64,000 nucleotides of DNA from Bacteroidota bacterium (GTDB lineage: Bacteria > Bacteroidota > Bacteroidia > AKYH767-A > OLB10): the NCBI GenBank assembly GCA_016714005.1, contig JADJOA010000014.1:496001-560000 (forward strand), read 5' to 3'. Under the pieces are notes generated by a model. The model ran no database searches and was not told the origin of the DNA. It saw only the letters and a list, made by a program, of their open reading frames with translations. Shown here one piece after another: positions 54,187-64,000 of this stretch; within the stretch, counting starts at the first letter, position 1, and the number at the start of each line of letters is the position of its first letter. The position numbers were made by a program, and so were the translations under genes.

Positions 54187-54846
54187 ATGGAAAATTTAAA
54201 ACAAAATATAGAAGCGCTCATCTTTACAGCTGAGCAAAGTGTAACTACTAAAGATATTCAAACTGCATTAAAGGCGGTGTATGGAGAAGAGTTTAGCGAG
54301 GTGGAAATACGAAACGAAATAAATTCGCTTACCGAAAAATATGCAAATGATGATTTTGCTTTTGAACTGGCAGAAATTGCAGGAGGATTTAAATTCCTGA
54401 GCAAGAAAAATTATTATGCAGTTGTAAATACTTTGCTGCAAATCAATTCTAAAAAAAGACTGACAACAGCAGCATTAGAAACACTTGCCATTATTTCTTA
54501 TAAGCAACCTATTTCTAAACCTGAAATTGAAAACATACGGGGTGTTAACTGCGATTATTCCATTCAAAAACTTTTAGAAAAAGATTTGATTGTAATTACA
54601 GGCAAAGGTGATGGTCCGGGCAAACCAATTTTGTACGGCATTAGCAAAACTTTCTTAGATCATTTTGGCTTAAAGAGTGCAAGAGATCTGCCAAAATTGA
54701 AGGACGTGCAACTAAGTGACAATGAAATTGGCATGCCTGCTGAATTGAATATTTTGGAAGAGGAAAATCTTACCGTGAATGAAAACGGTGAAATAAATGT
54801 GAATGAAAAGCCGGCTTCAAATGAAGAACAAAGCCCCCAAGCATAG
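54187..54846 (+). CDS. scpB: Segregation and condensation protein ScpB
   Basis: ScpB is the winged-helix kleisin-associated subunit of the SMC-ScpAB condensin that organises and segregates the chromosome. The 219-residue protein is intact. It has IEALIFTAEQSVTTKDIQTA, FELAEIAGGFKFLSKKNYY, the central TTAALETLAIISYKQPISKP and EIENIRGVNCDYSIQKLLEK motif, and LIVITGKGDGPGKPILYGIS. An acidic C-terminal tail of about 45 residues is rich in Glu and Asn. It lies 4 bp after leuS. No scpA is in the window. Confidence 0.95.
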   Translation: MENLKQNIEALIFTAEQSVTTKDIQTALKAVYGEEFSEVEIRNEINSLTEKYANDDFAFELAEIAGGFKFLSKKNYYAVVNTLLQINSKKRLTTAALETLAIISYKQPISKPEIENIRGVNCDYSIQKLLEKDLIVITGKGDGPGKPILYGISKTFLDHFGLKSARDLPKLKDVQLSDNEIGMPAELNILEEENLTVNENGEINVNEKPASNEEQSPQA

Positions 54847-54878
54847 CTGGTATGTAAATTGAAATGGGCATGGGCACA

Positions 54879-55664
54879 ATGAAAAAATTATTTTTTACAC
54901 TCACATTCCTTTCTTTGGTTTACTCAGTAGTTGCCGGACAAGGTGATGCAATGCGAACAGTTGAGAACAAAGCATTTAAAGCCGGTGAAGTTTTAGAATA
55001 TCGTGTGCACTACGGTTTTATGGATGCCGGTATTGCCCGCCTTGAAATTAAAAATGATTTAAAACCCATTGGCTCGCGTTTTTGCTATCACATTGTAGGT
55101 ACAGGCAAATCTGTTGGTGCATTTGATTGGTTTTTTAAAGTGCGAGATCGCTATGAGAGTTTTTTAGATAACCAGGCGTTGGTGCCATGGCTGTTTTTGA
55201 GAAATATTGAAGAAGGCACCTACAAAAAAATTCAGAACGTAAGTTTTAATCATGCAAAAAAAACTGCTACGAGCGAAAAGGCAACCGTTGCTACGCCAGA
55301 AAATGTACAAGACCTTGTATCGTCATATTACTTTGCTCGCACGCTTGATTACAGTAGTGCCAAACCAGGTGACTTGTTTGCTTTTGATGCTTATTTTGAT
55401 GATGAAATTATTCCAATGAAACTAAAATTTGTAGGCAGAGAGAAAATAAAAACTAAAGCCGGAACTTTTAATTGCCTTAAGTTTCATCCACAACTTTTAG
55501 TAGGTCGAGTTTTTAAGGATGCCGATGACATGACCATTTGGGTTAGTGATGATGAAAACAAAGTTGTGGTAAGAGCGGAAGCAGAAATTTTAGTAGGCTC
55601 TGTAAAAATGGACTTGAAAGATTATTCAGGTCTTGCCAATGATTTTACATCAAAGGTGAAGTAG
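54879..55664 (+). CDS. DUF3108 domain-containing exported protein
   Basis: ATG 54879 gives a signal peptide (MKKLFFTLTFLSLVYSVVAG), preferred to an in-frame ATG five codons upstream. The DUF3108 domain spans most of the 261 residues: FKAGEVLEYRVHYGFMDAGI near the start, FDWFFKVRDRYESFLDNQAL, LVSSYYFARTLDYSSAKPGD, GREKIKTKAGTFNCLKFHP and MTIWVSDDENKVVVRAEAEI. The domain resembles a periplasmic lipoprotein-carrier-like beta fold. The specific role is unknown. Confidence 0.88.
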   Translation: MKKLFFTLTFLSLVYSVVAGQGDAMRTVENKAFKAGEVLEYRVHYGFMDAGIARLEIKNDLKPIGSRFCYHIVGTGKSVGAFDWFFKVRDRYESFLDNQALVPWLFLRNIEEGTYKKIQNVSFNHAKKTATSEKATVATPENVQDLVSSYYFARTLDYSSAKPGDLFAFDAYFDDEIIPMKLKFVGREKIKTKAGTFNCLKFHPQLLVGRVFKDADDMTIWVSDDENKVVVRAEAEILVGSVKMDLKDYSGLANDFTSKVK

Positions 55665-55873
55665 CTTTTAAGTAATACATTTTTGTGAGGCTGTAATACA
55701 GTGTTTTTCAATCCACAATGGTATTTAGTTTAGGTAGTAAAACATTGTTCAATTTTAATGCTGAATAATTTGTGAATCCAAATTAGTTACTGTTATATTT
55801 GCGCGCGTTAAAACGAGATTTTACCAAAAGATTGCATTTTTAACGTCATCACATTAACAATAACGCAACCACT

Positions 55874-57119
55874 ATGCTTGGAAAAGTTTTGAAAGCCTGT
55901 CTTCTGCAAAGAGTTATTTAGTACTATTATTTTTAAGTCTTTTTTTAGTTAATACGGTATTTGCACAGCCCGATGGCGCTGCGCTTTTTAAAGATAAGTG
56001 TACACAATGTCATGCTATTAATGATGTTGTTATTGGTCCGGCATTAAAAGATGTTGACAAAAGACACAGCGAAGAGTGGCTTATTAAGTGGACTAAAAAC
56101 TCGCAAGCGCTTGTTAAAGCTGGTGACCCCGCTGCTGTTAAACTTTTTAATGACTGGAAAAAGTGGTAATGCCTGCGCAATCAGTTACTGATGACGAGGT
56201 AAAAGCAATCTTAGCGTATATTAAAGTAGAAGGCTCAAAGGCACCAAAAGGACCTGTTGGACCCATTGGAGGTGATGTTGCTGTTACTGAAAATAAAGGA
56301 ACATCACCCTGGACGCTTATCACTGTAATTTTAGTTTTAGCATTAATTGCAATGGCACTTGGCAGAGTGAAAGCCGGACTGCAACATGCCATGCGCGAGA
56401 AGGAAGGGATACCGCATCCGGTAGTGTTAGAAGGTGCCGAAGCAAGAAAGAACTGGATACGCAGCAATAAGAAACTTATAGCAGCAATATTATTAATAGG
56501 ATTTGTAGTGGGCAGTTACAAAGGATGGTATGCGCTTGCCGATATTGGTATAGCACAAGACTATCAGCCTGAGCAGCCTATAAAGTTTTCGCATAAAATA
56601 CATGCAGGAGAAGATAAAATTGCCTGCGTATATTGCCATAGTGGGGCAGAGAAAAGCCGCCATGCGGGCATACCCTCGGCAAACCTTTGTATGAATTGCC
56701 ACAACTATATTAAAGAAGGACCTAAATATGGCGATGCCGAAATCAAAAAGATTTATGCAGCATTAGACTGGAACGGAACAGAGTATGGCAAAAACACAAA
56801 GCCTATACAATGGACAAAAATCCATAACCTGCCCGACTTGGCTTACTTTAACCATGCACAGCACGTAACAGTTGGTAAAATAGCTTGCCAAACATGCCAC
56901 GGACCTGTTGAGGAGTATGGCTATGATGAAATGAAACAGTTTGCACCGCTTACAATGGGATGGTGTATTGATTGCCACCGTACCACAGAAGTTCCGGGTA
57001 TGAAAGACAATGGATATTACACCGAGTTTCACAAAAAGCTGGCGGCAAAGTATGGTAACGAAGCCAAACTTACAGTTGATAAAATTGGCGGACTTGAGTG
57101 TGCACGTTGTCATTATTAA
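55874..57119 (+). CDS. actA: ActA, multiheme cytochrome c of alternative complex III (frameshifted)
   Basis: This is the electron-transfer subunit of the quinol:cytochrome c oxidoreductase (alternative complex III). It starts at 55874, with breaks near 55880 and 56160. The N-terminal part has a signal peptide (SYLVLLFLSLFLVNTVFAQ) and a mono-heme cytochrome module with CTQCH. After a transmembrane helix (TLITVILVLALIAMALG) and a second one (LIAAILLIGFVVGSYKGWY) come five CxxCH sites: CVYCH, CMNCH, CQTCH, CIDCH and CARCH. That makes six haem sites in all, facing the periplasm. Order actA-F is intact. Confidence 0.93.
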
Positions 57120-57238
57120 TAGATAGTAAATAGGTTATTAAATAAACCAAGGTAATCGAGCAGAAGCAACTAATTCAATACATAATCCTTAATCAACCAA
57201 TTACCACATCACCACATAAAGAATAACTAATTTAAAGT

Positions 57239-60200
57239 ATGGAAAAGAAATATTGGAAGGGCGTAGAGGAGTTGAGAAATGATGCAGAGTTTGTACGCTT
57301 AAAGAATAACGAGTTTTTTGAGCACATTCCGGTTGATGAGGCTCTTGGCAAGAAAGCCGATAACCCTGATGCAACTCCACGCAGAGATTTTTTAAAGTTT
57401 TTAGGATTTGGTGTGGCTGCGGCATCGCTTGCGGCTTGTGAGGCTCCGGTTAAAAAATCTATTCCATATCTTGTAAAGCCTGAGGATATTACCCCCGGCA
57501 TTCCTAACTACTACGCATCTACTTTTTTTGACGGACACGATTATTGCAGCATATTGGTAAAAACACGCGAAGGCCGTCCGGTTAAGATAGAAGGCAATGA
57601 ATTATCACCCATTACCAAAGGCGGCAGTAATGCACGCGTGCAGGCTTCGGTACTTTCACTTTACGATAACACCAAACTTAAGGGACCTAAATCAAAAAAA
57701 GGAGCTAATAACTGGGCTGACTGCAACAAAAACATTAAAGAACAGCTTACGGCTTTAGCCGCTTCAGCAAAAAGATACGTGTAGTTTCTTCAACCATTAT
57801 TAGCCCATCAACCAAAAGGTTATAGCCGAAGTGGCTGCAAAGTTTCCTACTACCAAACATATTAGTTACGATGCGGTTTCGGCTTATGGAATGATAAAAG
57901 CCAACCAGCTTAGTTTTTGTAAAGCTGCCATCCCTACTTATCACTTTGAAAATGCCGATGTAATTGTAAGCATTGGAGCCGACTTTATTGGCAACTGGCT
58001 TTCTCCGGTTGAGTACGCAAAGCAATACGTACAAAACCGTAAGCTTAATGGTAAAAAAACCATGAGCCGCCATATTCACTTTGAAGCCAATCTTTCGCTT
58101 ACAGGCAGTAATGCCGATAACCGTTACAAACTTAAAGTCAGCCAGTATGGTGCTGCTTTGGTTGCTTTATATAATAAGATTGCAGGAGGCTCATTAAGCG
58201 CACCTGCCACTACACAAGATGCAGCTTTAACAGCAGCCGCTAACGAGTTGATGAATGCCAGAGGCAAGGCAGTGGTTGTGTGCGGAAGCAATGATGTAAA
58301 CGACCAGTTGATATGCAATGCCATTAACAATGCTTTGGGCAGTTATGGCTCTACCATTGACTTGAATAAACACAGCAACATACGCCAGGGTAATGATGAG
58401 GAAATGGCTGCTTTGGTAGCTGAAATGAATGCAGGAGAAGTAGGTGCCGTTATTTTCTACAACAGCAACCCGTCTTACACATACCCCGATGCCGGGGCAT
58501 TTGATGCTGCACTTGCAAAGGTTGATTTAAAGATTTCGTTTGCCGACAGGGAGGACGAAACCGCAGCCAAATGCGATTATATATTACCCGATTCGCACTA
58601 CCTTGAATCGTGGAATGATGCAGAGCCGGTAAAAGGAGTTTTTTCTTTACAGCAACCAGCCATCAAAAATTTATTTGATACCAAACAGGCGCAGGAAGTA
58701 ATGCTAAGCTGGATAGATGCTCCTGTTACCGATTATCACGAATACATAAAAGCCAACTGGAAAGCCAACGTTGCATCGGGTGCTACCGAGCAGGATTGGT
58801 TTAAAATTTTGCAGGATGGCGTATATAATTATGCCGGTGAAGATGCCGTTGCAATGGCATTTGCCGGTAATGTAAACGATGCCGCTGCTAAAATAGCCGC
58901 GCGCAACCAAGGAGGCGATGAGGTGGTGGTTTACGAAAAAACAGGATTAGGAAACGGCAACCAGGCAAACAACCCGTGGTTACAGGAATTGCCCGACCCA
59001 ATCTCTAAAGTATGTTGGGATAATTACTTTGCCGTATCGCCAAAGTTTGCAAAAGACAAAGGCTGGAAGCACGGTGATGTGATAGAGGTAAAAGCAGGCA
59101 GTGCAACAGTAAAAGCTCCTGTTTGCCTGCAACCCGGCCAGGCAGATAATACCCTTGCTATTGCAATGGGCTATGGCAGAACCGCTGCCGGTACTGCTGC
59201 CAATGGAGTAGGAGCTAATGCTTATCCGTTTTTAAGTATGATGGATGGGGCAGTGGTTTCTTATGCTGTGGGCGCTACGGTTAATAAAACTGTAGAGGAG
59301 TATGCACTGGCATCAACCCAAACCCACCATACCATGATGGGACGTGCCATTGTAAAAGAAACTACGCTTGACGAATATAAACACGACCCTACTGCAGGCA
59401 ACCATATACACATGCTTGCCACGCATAAAGGTAAAATGAAACCTTCGGACGTTAACCTTTGGGCAACTGAAGAACTACCCGGACACGAAAAGCCTAACCA
59501 CTTTTGGGGAATGAGCATTGACTTAAACTCATGTATAGGCTGCGGTTCGTGCGTGGTTGCATGCAATGCCGAAAACAATGTGCCCGTGGTAGGTAAGGAC
59601 GAAATTATGCGCGCACGCGAAATGCACTGGATACGTATTGACAGATACTACACCAGTGACATGGATAAAGAAACGGCACACGAAAAAGGCATTGGCAAAT
59701 TAGATATGTATGGTTTGATGGAAGAGCCTGCCGAAAATCCAAAGGTGGTGTTTCAGCCCGTAATGTGCCAGCACTGCAGCCATGCGCCATGCGAAACAGT
59801 TTGCCCTGTAGTAGCCACCACTCATAGCAGTGAAGGTTTAAACATGATGGCTTATAACCGTTGCGTGGGTACAAGGTATTGTGCCAATAACTGCCCTTAT
59901 AAAGTAAGACGCTTTAACTGGTTTAAGTATTCGGATAACGAACAGTTTCCGTTTAACATGAATGACAGTCTGGGCAAGATGGTACTGAACCCAGATGTAA
60001 CTGTACGATCAAGAGGTGTAATGGAAAAATGCTCTATGTGTGTACAACGCATACAGTACGGCAAGCTTGAAGCAAAGAAGCAAAGCCGCAGACCAATGGA
60101 TGGCGAAATTAAAACCGCATGCCAGCAAACCTGCCCAACCAATGCCATTACCTTTGGCGATTATAACGATGCCAATAGCGCTTTAAGTAAGCAGAGTAAA

Positions 60201-60314
60201 GATGAGCGCATGTATCATTTGTTAGACGAGGTAGGCGCGCGCCCATCAGTAAACTATTTAACAAAGGTTGTAAATGCTCCCGCCGAAGGAAAGCCAAAAG
60301 CTACCCATCATTAA
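57239..60314 (+). CDS. actB: ActB, molybdopterin-like/iron-sulfur subunit of alternative complex III (one frameshift)
   Basis: This is the large periplasmic subunit of about 1,025 residues. The N-terminus has MEKKYWKGVEELRNDAEFVR and a Tat-like region RRDFLKFLGFGVAAASLAAC, so it is probably translocated and lipidated at that Cys. A molybdopterin-oxidoreductase-like domain follows (VVCGSNDVNDQLICNAINNA, CDYILPDSHYLESWNDAEP), and in this family it does not bind a pterin. The C-terminal ferredoxin domain has Cys clusters CIGCGSCVVAC, CQHCSHAPCETVCPVV, CVGTRYCANNCPY and CSMCVQRIQYG/CQQTCPTNAI. One A near 57770 repairs the break between KKIRVVSSTIISPSTKR halves. Confidence 0.94.
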
Positions 60315-60581
60315 CAGGAAATAATATTATAAGAGTCCCCCGTTCTTTCCTTTATTAAAATACACACTGTGTTTACCTTCCTTAAACCGAAGTTGAATCA
60401 AGTAAGCCCTTTGGTTTAAAGGCAGGTAAGTGCAAACAGCTATACTGCCATTTTAACCGAAAGCCAAGCAAGGATGGGCAGTAAAGGCTTCAGTTTGTAT
60501 TCCATCTTTTTACCAATATTCATTACCAATCATAAAAGTTAAGAAACACATACTATACATTAAATACTTTTTAAATAAAAT

Positions 60582-61970
60582 ATGTCTCACGTAGAATCAG
60601 CATTAAGACCCACACTCATAGAAGGTGATCGTACCTATCACGACATCACAGAGGATGTGTGCCGTCCTATAGAATCAAAACCCAACAAATGGTGGTGGAT
60701 AGCATTTATTGTATCTGCAGCAGCATTTTTGTGGTGGATAATAGTGGTGGGCTACACCGTAGGAACCGGACTTGGGGTTTGGGGATTAAATAAAACAGTA
60801 GGTTGGGCATGGGACATTACCAACTTTGTATGGTGGGTGGGTATAGGTCACGCAGGCACGCTTATCTCCGCCATCCTTTTATTGTTCCGCCAAAAGTGGA
60901 GACTGAGCATTAACCGCTCTGCCGAAGCCATGACCATATTTGCTGTAATATGCGCAGCATCATTTATTGTATCGCACATGGGAAGACCATGGGTGGCATA
61001 CTGGCCATTGCCTTTAGCCAACCAGTTTGGTTCGTTGTGGGTAAACTTTAACTCGCCTTTGGTATGGGATGTATTTGCCATATCTACCTACTTCTCTGTA
61101 TCACTTGTATTCTGGTACACGGGTTTAATACCTGACTTTGCAGTAGTACGCGACCGCGCTAAAACAAAAGCCCGCAAGTTTTGGTACACCATACTTAGCT
61201 TTGGCTGGGTGGGCACTGCCAAAAACTGGCAACGTTTCGAGGAAGTATCGTTGGTACTTGCCGGCATAAGCACACCGCTTGTATTATCGGTTCACTCGGT
61301 GGTATCTATGGACTTTGCCACCTCCGTTATACCGGGCTGGCATACTACCATCTTCCCGCCATACTTTGTGGCAGGCGCCATCTTCTCAGGCTTTGCAATG
61401 GTGGAAACACTGCTTATCATTACCCGCAAAGTTTTAAACCTTGAGAACTCCATTACCATGTGCCATATAGACATGATGAACCGTATTATATTACTTACCG
61501 GTTCCATTGTAGGTGTGGCATACCTTACCGAATTTTTTATAGCATGGTATAGCGGAGTAGAGTACGAGCAGTATGCATTTATAAACCGCGCTACCGGTCC
61601 TTACTGGTGGGCGTACTGGAGTATGATGACATGTAACGTTATCTCCCCGCAATTGTTCTGGAGCGCCAAGCTGCGTACCAATCTTTTCGCCACCTTCTTC
61701 TTATCCATTATCGTTAATATTGGAATGTGGTTCGAGCGCTTTGTAATTATCGTTACATCTCTTCACCGCGATTACGTACCATCATCATGGACCATGTATT
61801 CTCCCACATGGGTAGAAATGGGCATATTCATAGGCTCACTTGGTTTATTCTTTACCTGCTTCTTATTATTCGCACGCTTTTTCCCTGTTATAGCAATGAG
61901 TGAATTAAAGACAATTATCAAATCATCAAGCTCGCAAGCCAAGAAAGGAGGGCACCATGGCAGCCACTAA
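60582..61970 (+). CDS. actC: ActC, NrfD-like quinol-binding membrane subunit
   Basis: This 462-residue intact integral membrane protein of the NrfD/PsrC family has about ten helices and is the quinol-oxidising subunit of alternative complex III. Segments include WWIAFIVSAAAFLWWIIVVG, DITNFVWWVGIGHAGTLISA, LVLAGISTPLVLSVHSVVSM and MSMMTCNVISPQLFWSAKLR-like helices. Conserved His and Asp residues lie near the periplasmic face. It follows actB by 267 bp with no gene between and overlaps actD by 14 bp. Confidence 0.95.
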   Translation: MSHVESALRPTLIEGDRTYHDITEDVCRPIESKPNKWWWIAFIVSAAAFLWWIIVVGYTVGTGLGVWGLNKTVGWAWDITNFVWWVGIGHAGTLISAILLLFRQKWRLSINRSAEAMTIFAVICAASFIVSHMGRPWVAYWPLPLANQFGSLWVNFNSPLVWDVFAISTYFSVSLVFWYTGLIPDFAVVRDRAKTKARKFWYTILSFGWVGTAKNWQRFEEVSLVLAGISTPLVLSVHSVVSMDFATSVIPGWHTTIFPPYFVAGAIFSGFAMVETLLIITRKVLNLENSITMCHIDMMNRIILLTGSIVGVAYLTEFFIAWYSGVEYEQYAFINRATGPYWWAYWSMMTCNVISPQLFWSAKLRTNLFATFFLSIIVNIGMWFERFVIIVTSLHRDYVPSSWTMYSPTWVEMGIFIGSLGLFFTCFLLFARFFPVIAMSELKTIIKSSSSQAKKGGHHGSH

Positions 61971-62479
61971 AAAAACCATTTACGGCATTTATAATGACGA
62001 AGAAATTTTATTGAAAGCCATAGGCAACCTTAAAGGCAAAGGCATTAAATGTGTAGATGCCATTAGCCCGTTTCCCATACACGGCTTAGACCAGGCGTTG
62101 GGGTTAGAGCGCACACGCATATCCATTGCCTGTTTCCCTTTACGGAGCCACAGGCACCTGCCTTGCATTGCTAATGATGTGGTACATGAACATTTGGGAT
62201 TGGCCTATGGACATTGGCGGAAAGCCATCGTTTGCATTGTTTAAAAACATGCCTGCATTTATACCTGTTACCTTTGAGTTTACAGTGCTTTGCGCGGCAC
62301 ATGGCATGGTAATTACGTTTTACCTGCGCAGCAAACTATTGCCAGGAGTAGAGCCACACGTAATACATCACCGCCAGGCCGATGACCATTTTGTATTGAC
62401 CATAGAAGGCAAAGAAGAAAATGCTGCTGCAATGAAATCAGCCTTAAAAGAAACCGGAGCAGTAGAAATAAAAGAATAA
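61957..62479 (+). CDS. actD: ActD, DUF3341 subunit of alternative complex III (one frameshift)
   Basis: This small membrane subunit of about 174 residues starts at 61957 (MAATKKTIYGIYNDEEILLK), inside the end of actC. It has a soluble DUF3341 part (AIGNLKGKGIKCVDAISPFP, IHGLDQALGL). Removing one C near 62136 joins ISIACF to LYGATGTCLALLMMWYMNIW and the second helix FIPVTFEFTVLCAAHGMVIT, followed by a cytoplasmic tail (HRQADDHFVLTIEGKEE). It fits between actC and actE as in other act operons. Confidence 0.92.
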
Positions 62480-62503
62480 CCCGAATCAGACTTATTCATA
62501 CTG

Positions 62504-63141
62504 ATGAAAAAGAACTTAGCAAAAGCAATTACCACACTGGCATCCGTAACAATTTTGGTTACATCGTGCCACGACAATAAAAAACCGGGCTACGAGTTTA
62601 TGCCCGACATGTACCGCTCACCGGCATACACAGCCTACGAAGCATCGCCCCTTACTGGCGATAGCGTTTCGGCTCTGCCCCCCGTTGCAGGTACTGTTAG
62701 CCGCAGCCAAATGATGCTGTTTAACTACCCAAACACACCGGAGGCTTACGAACTTGCCGGTGCCGAGTTAAAAAATCCTTTAGCAGCCACCCCCGAAAAC
62801 CTTTTGGAAGGACAAAGGCTTTTTACCAACATGTGCCAGCACTGCCATGGCGAAAAAGGGGATGGAAAAGGAAGCCTTAACATTACCTCAAAAGGCGGTG
62901 GTCCTTTTCCGGTGCCCTCTTATACCAGCGATGCTATCAAAGACCTTCCGGACGGCAAAATGTTTTTCTCTATTACACATGGCAAGAACTTAATGGGACC
63001 TCATGCACCACAAGTAACACAGGAAGAACGCTGGAAGATTATACTATACATTAACAAATTGCAGGACGATGCCTTAGCCGCTGCTGCCCTGCCGCAGCCG
63101 CAACCACACCTGCTGCAACCGATTCAACTAAAACCAACTAA
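62504..63141 (+). CDS. actE: ActE, monohaem cytochrome c lipoprotein of alternative complex III
   Basis: The lipobox SVTILVTSC at about residues 14-22 makes it a lipoprotein. The cytochrome c domain has the haem site CQHCH (FTNMCQHCHGEKGDGKGS), with a distal Met in GKNLMGPHAPQVTQEERW. The raw frame runs to 63226. One base near 63092 restores the Ala/Pro/Thr-rich tail PAAAATTPAATDSTKTN and a stop at 63139, which leaves the usual spacing to actF. It is about 212 residues. Confidence 0.92.
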
Positions 63142-63171
63142 TAAACGCTATTTATTTTACCAAGTAAGAAT

Positions 63172-64000
63172 ATGCAAGACCATTTACAATATAAATTTGA
63201 AGGAAAAGCCAAAACACTTTCAATAGCGCTTATGGTTATTGGGGTAGTTGCTCTTGGAATAAGCTTTGCAACAGGCTACCACCAAACCTGGGCAAACATC
63301 ATGCACGCCAACTTTTACTTTATGGGCATTGCATTGGGCGGCTTGTTCTGGTACAGTGTGCAATACGCTGCCGAAGTAGGCTGGAGTGTGGCAGTAATAC
63401 GCATACCACAAGCCATGAGCCAGTATCTTTGGTTCCCGGGCGTGGTTATGCTTATCATATTCTTTGCACATGGCTCGCATATATGGCACTGGATGCACCC
63501 CGAGTTTTATATTGAAACATTACCCAACGGACAGCCTAACCCCGATTACGACCACATACTTGCAGGCAAATCCGCTTACCTTAATGTGCCCTTCTTTGTT
63601 ATCAGAATGGTTGCCTACTTTATTATATGGTATGGCTTTGCAAGATTGTTGCGTAAAGAAGCGCTGCTTGAAGACCAGCATGGCGGCTTAGAGCACCACC
63701 GCAAAAGCCGTAAGTATGGCATTACCTTTTTAGTACTGTTTGCTGTAACATCATCTACCTCAGCTTGGGATTTTGTAATGAGTATAGATGCACATTGGTT
63801 CAGCACCCTTTTTGGATGGTACACCTTTGCAGGCATATTTGTAAGCAGCCTTAGCGTAGTAGCACTTACATTAGTTTACTTAAGAAAGAACGGATACATG
63901 CAGCACATTAACGAAAGCCACATGCACGATGTAGGCAAGTTTATGTTTGCCTTCTCCATCTTTTGGACCTACCTGTGGTTTGCACAGTTTATGCTTATTT
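63172..64000 (+). CDS. actF: ActF, second quinol-binding-like membrane subunit, partial
   Basis: The frame is open from ATG 63172 (MQDHLQYKFEGKAKTLSIAL) to the right edge, so the C-terminus is missing. At least seven hydrophobic helices are seen, including ALMVIGVVALGISFATGYHQ, NFYFMGIALGGLFWYSVQYA, YLWFPGVVMLIIFFAHGSHI and YGITFLVLFAVTSSTSAWDF. Acidic and His residues sit near the helix ends (SHIWHWMHPEFY). ActF is homologous to ActC in fold but shorter. It is the last subunit of alternative complex III; cytochrome oxidase genes often follow outside this window. Confidence 0.94.
   Translation, partial: MQDHLQYKFEGKAKTLSIALMVIGVVALGISFATGYHQTWANIMHANFYFMGIALGGLFWYSVQYAAEVGWSVAVIRIPQAMSQYLWFPGVVMLIIFFAHGSHIWHWMHPEFYIETLPNGQPNPDYDHILAGKSAYLNVPFFVIRMVAYFIIWYGFARLLRKEALLEDQHGGLEHHRKSRKYGITFLVLFAVTSSTSAWDFVMSIDAHWFSTLFGWYTFAGIFVSSLSVVALTLVYLRKNGYMQHINESHMHDVGKFMFAFSIFWTYLWFAQFMLI

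Noticed and set aside
1..64000. tRNA, rRNA, CRISPR array, prophage or transposase genes
   Set aside because: No cloverleaf-like tRNA sequence, rRNA segments, regular spacer repeats, integrases or transposases were recognised by eye.

Overview
The window looks like chromosomal DNA from a Bacteroidota bacterium, probably of the Chitinophagia/Sphingobacteriia/Cytophagia side rather than Bacteroides. The supporting evidence is: moderately AT-rich DNA; the gliding/type IX secretion protein SprA next to ruvA and a malic enzyme; many secreted proteins with type IX (T9SS) C-terminal sorting domains and PKD/Ig-like repeats; a MurF-alanine racemase fusion; and an alternative complex III (act) operon. 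No rRNA, tRNA or CRISPR array was seen. About fifty single-base frameshifts, many of them demonstrably at homopolymers, break even essential genes. This is most easily read as uncorrected sequencing error, so I annotate these genes as single, frameshifted CDSs.

Layout. 1-8.5 kb: a T9SS-type secreted protein running off the left edge, an acyl-CoA carboxylase beta subunit, a tiny basic protein with Dps, and two large secreted T9SS proteins (one has an in-frame TAA). 8.5-20.8 kb: an APC amino-acid permease, then maeB-ruvA-sprA on the minus strand. 21-30.4 kb: a small membrane protein, an OmpA-like protein, an unknown secreted/membrane protein, the murF-alr fusion, a DUF2911 protein, an MFS transporter, a YqeY protein and a beta-barrel protein. 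30.4-32.1 kb: a two-component system. 32.5-40 kb: a very large GEVED/T9SS protein, a lipoprotein, and a compact cluster of a YD-like secreted protein, a VTC polyphosphate-polymerase-like protein, DUF4956 and DUF2490. 40-45.7 kb (minus): membrane glycosyltransferase-like protein, EamA transporter, RidA, Ig-like lipoprotein, free methionine sulfoxide reductase and ComF. 45.8-55.7 kb: an unknown secreted protein, then housekeeping genes prs, rplY, pth, leuS, scpB and DUF3108. 55.9-64 kb: actA-actB-actC-actD-actE-actF, respiratory quinol oxidation coupled to cytochrome c.

The most unusual item is inside leuS. A segment of exactly 471 bp (157 codons), bounded by a perfect 35-bp inverted repeat whose arms are each a hairpin, carries a DUF559 endonuclease-like domain and sits in frame in the synthetase reading frame. 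It looks like a reading-frame-preserving mobile element. Other structural findings are a three-copy, ~140-bp MITE-like palindromic repeat family, a ~105-bp displaced duplicate of the maeB 5' end, and the VTC-DUF4956 cluster.
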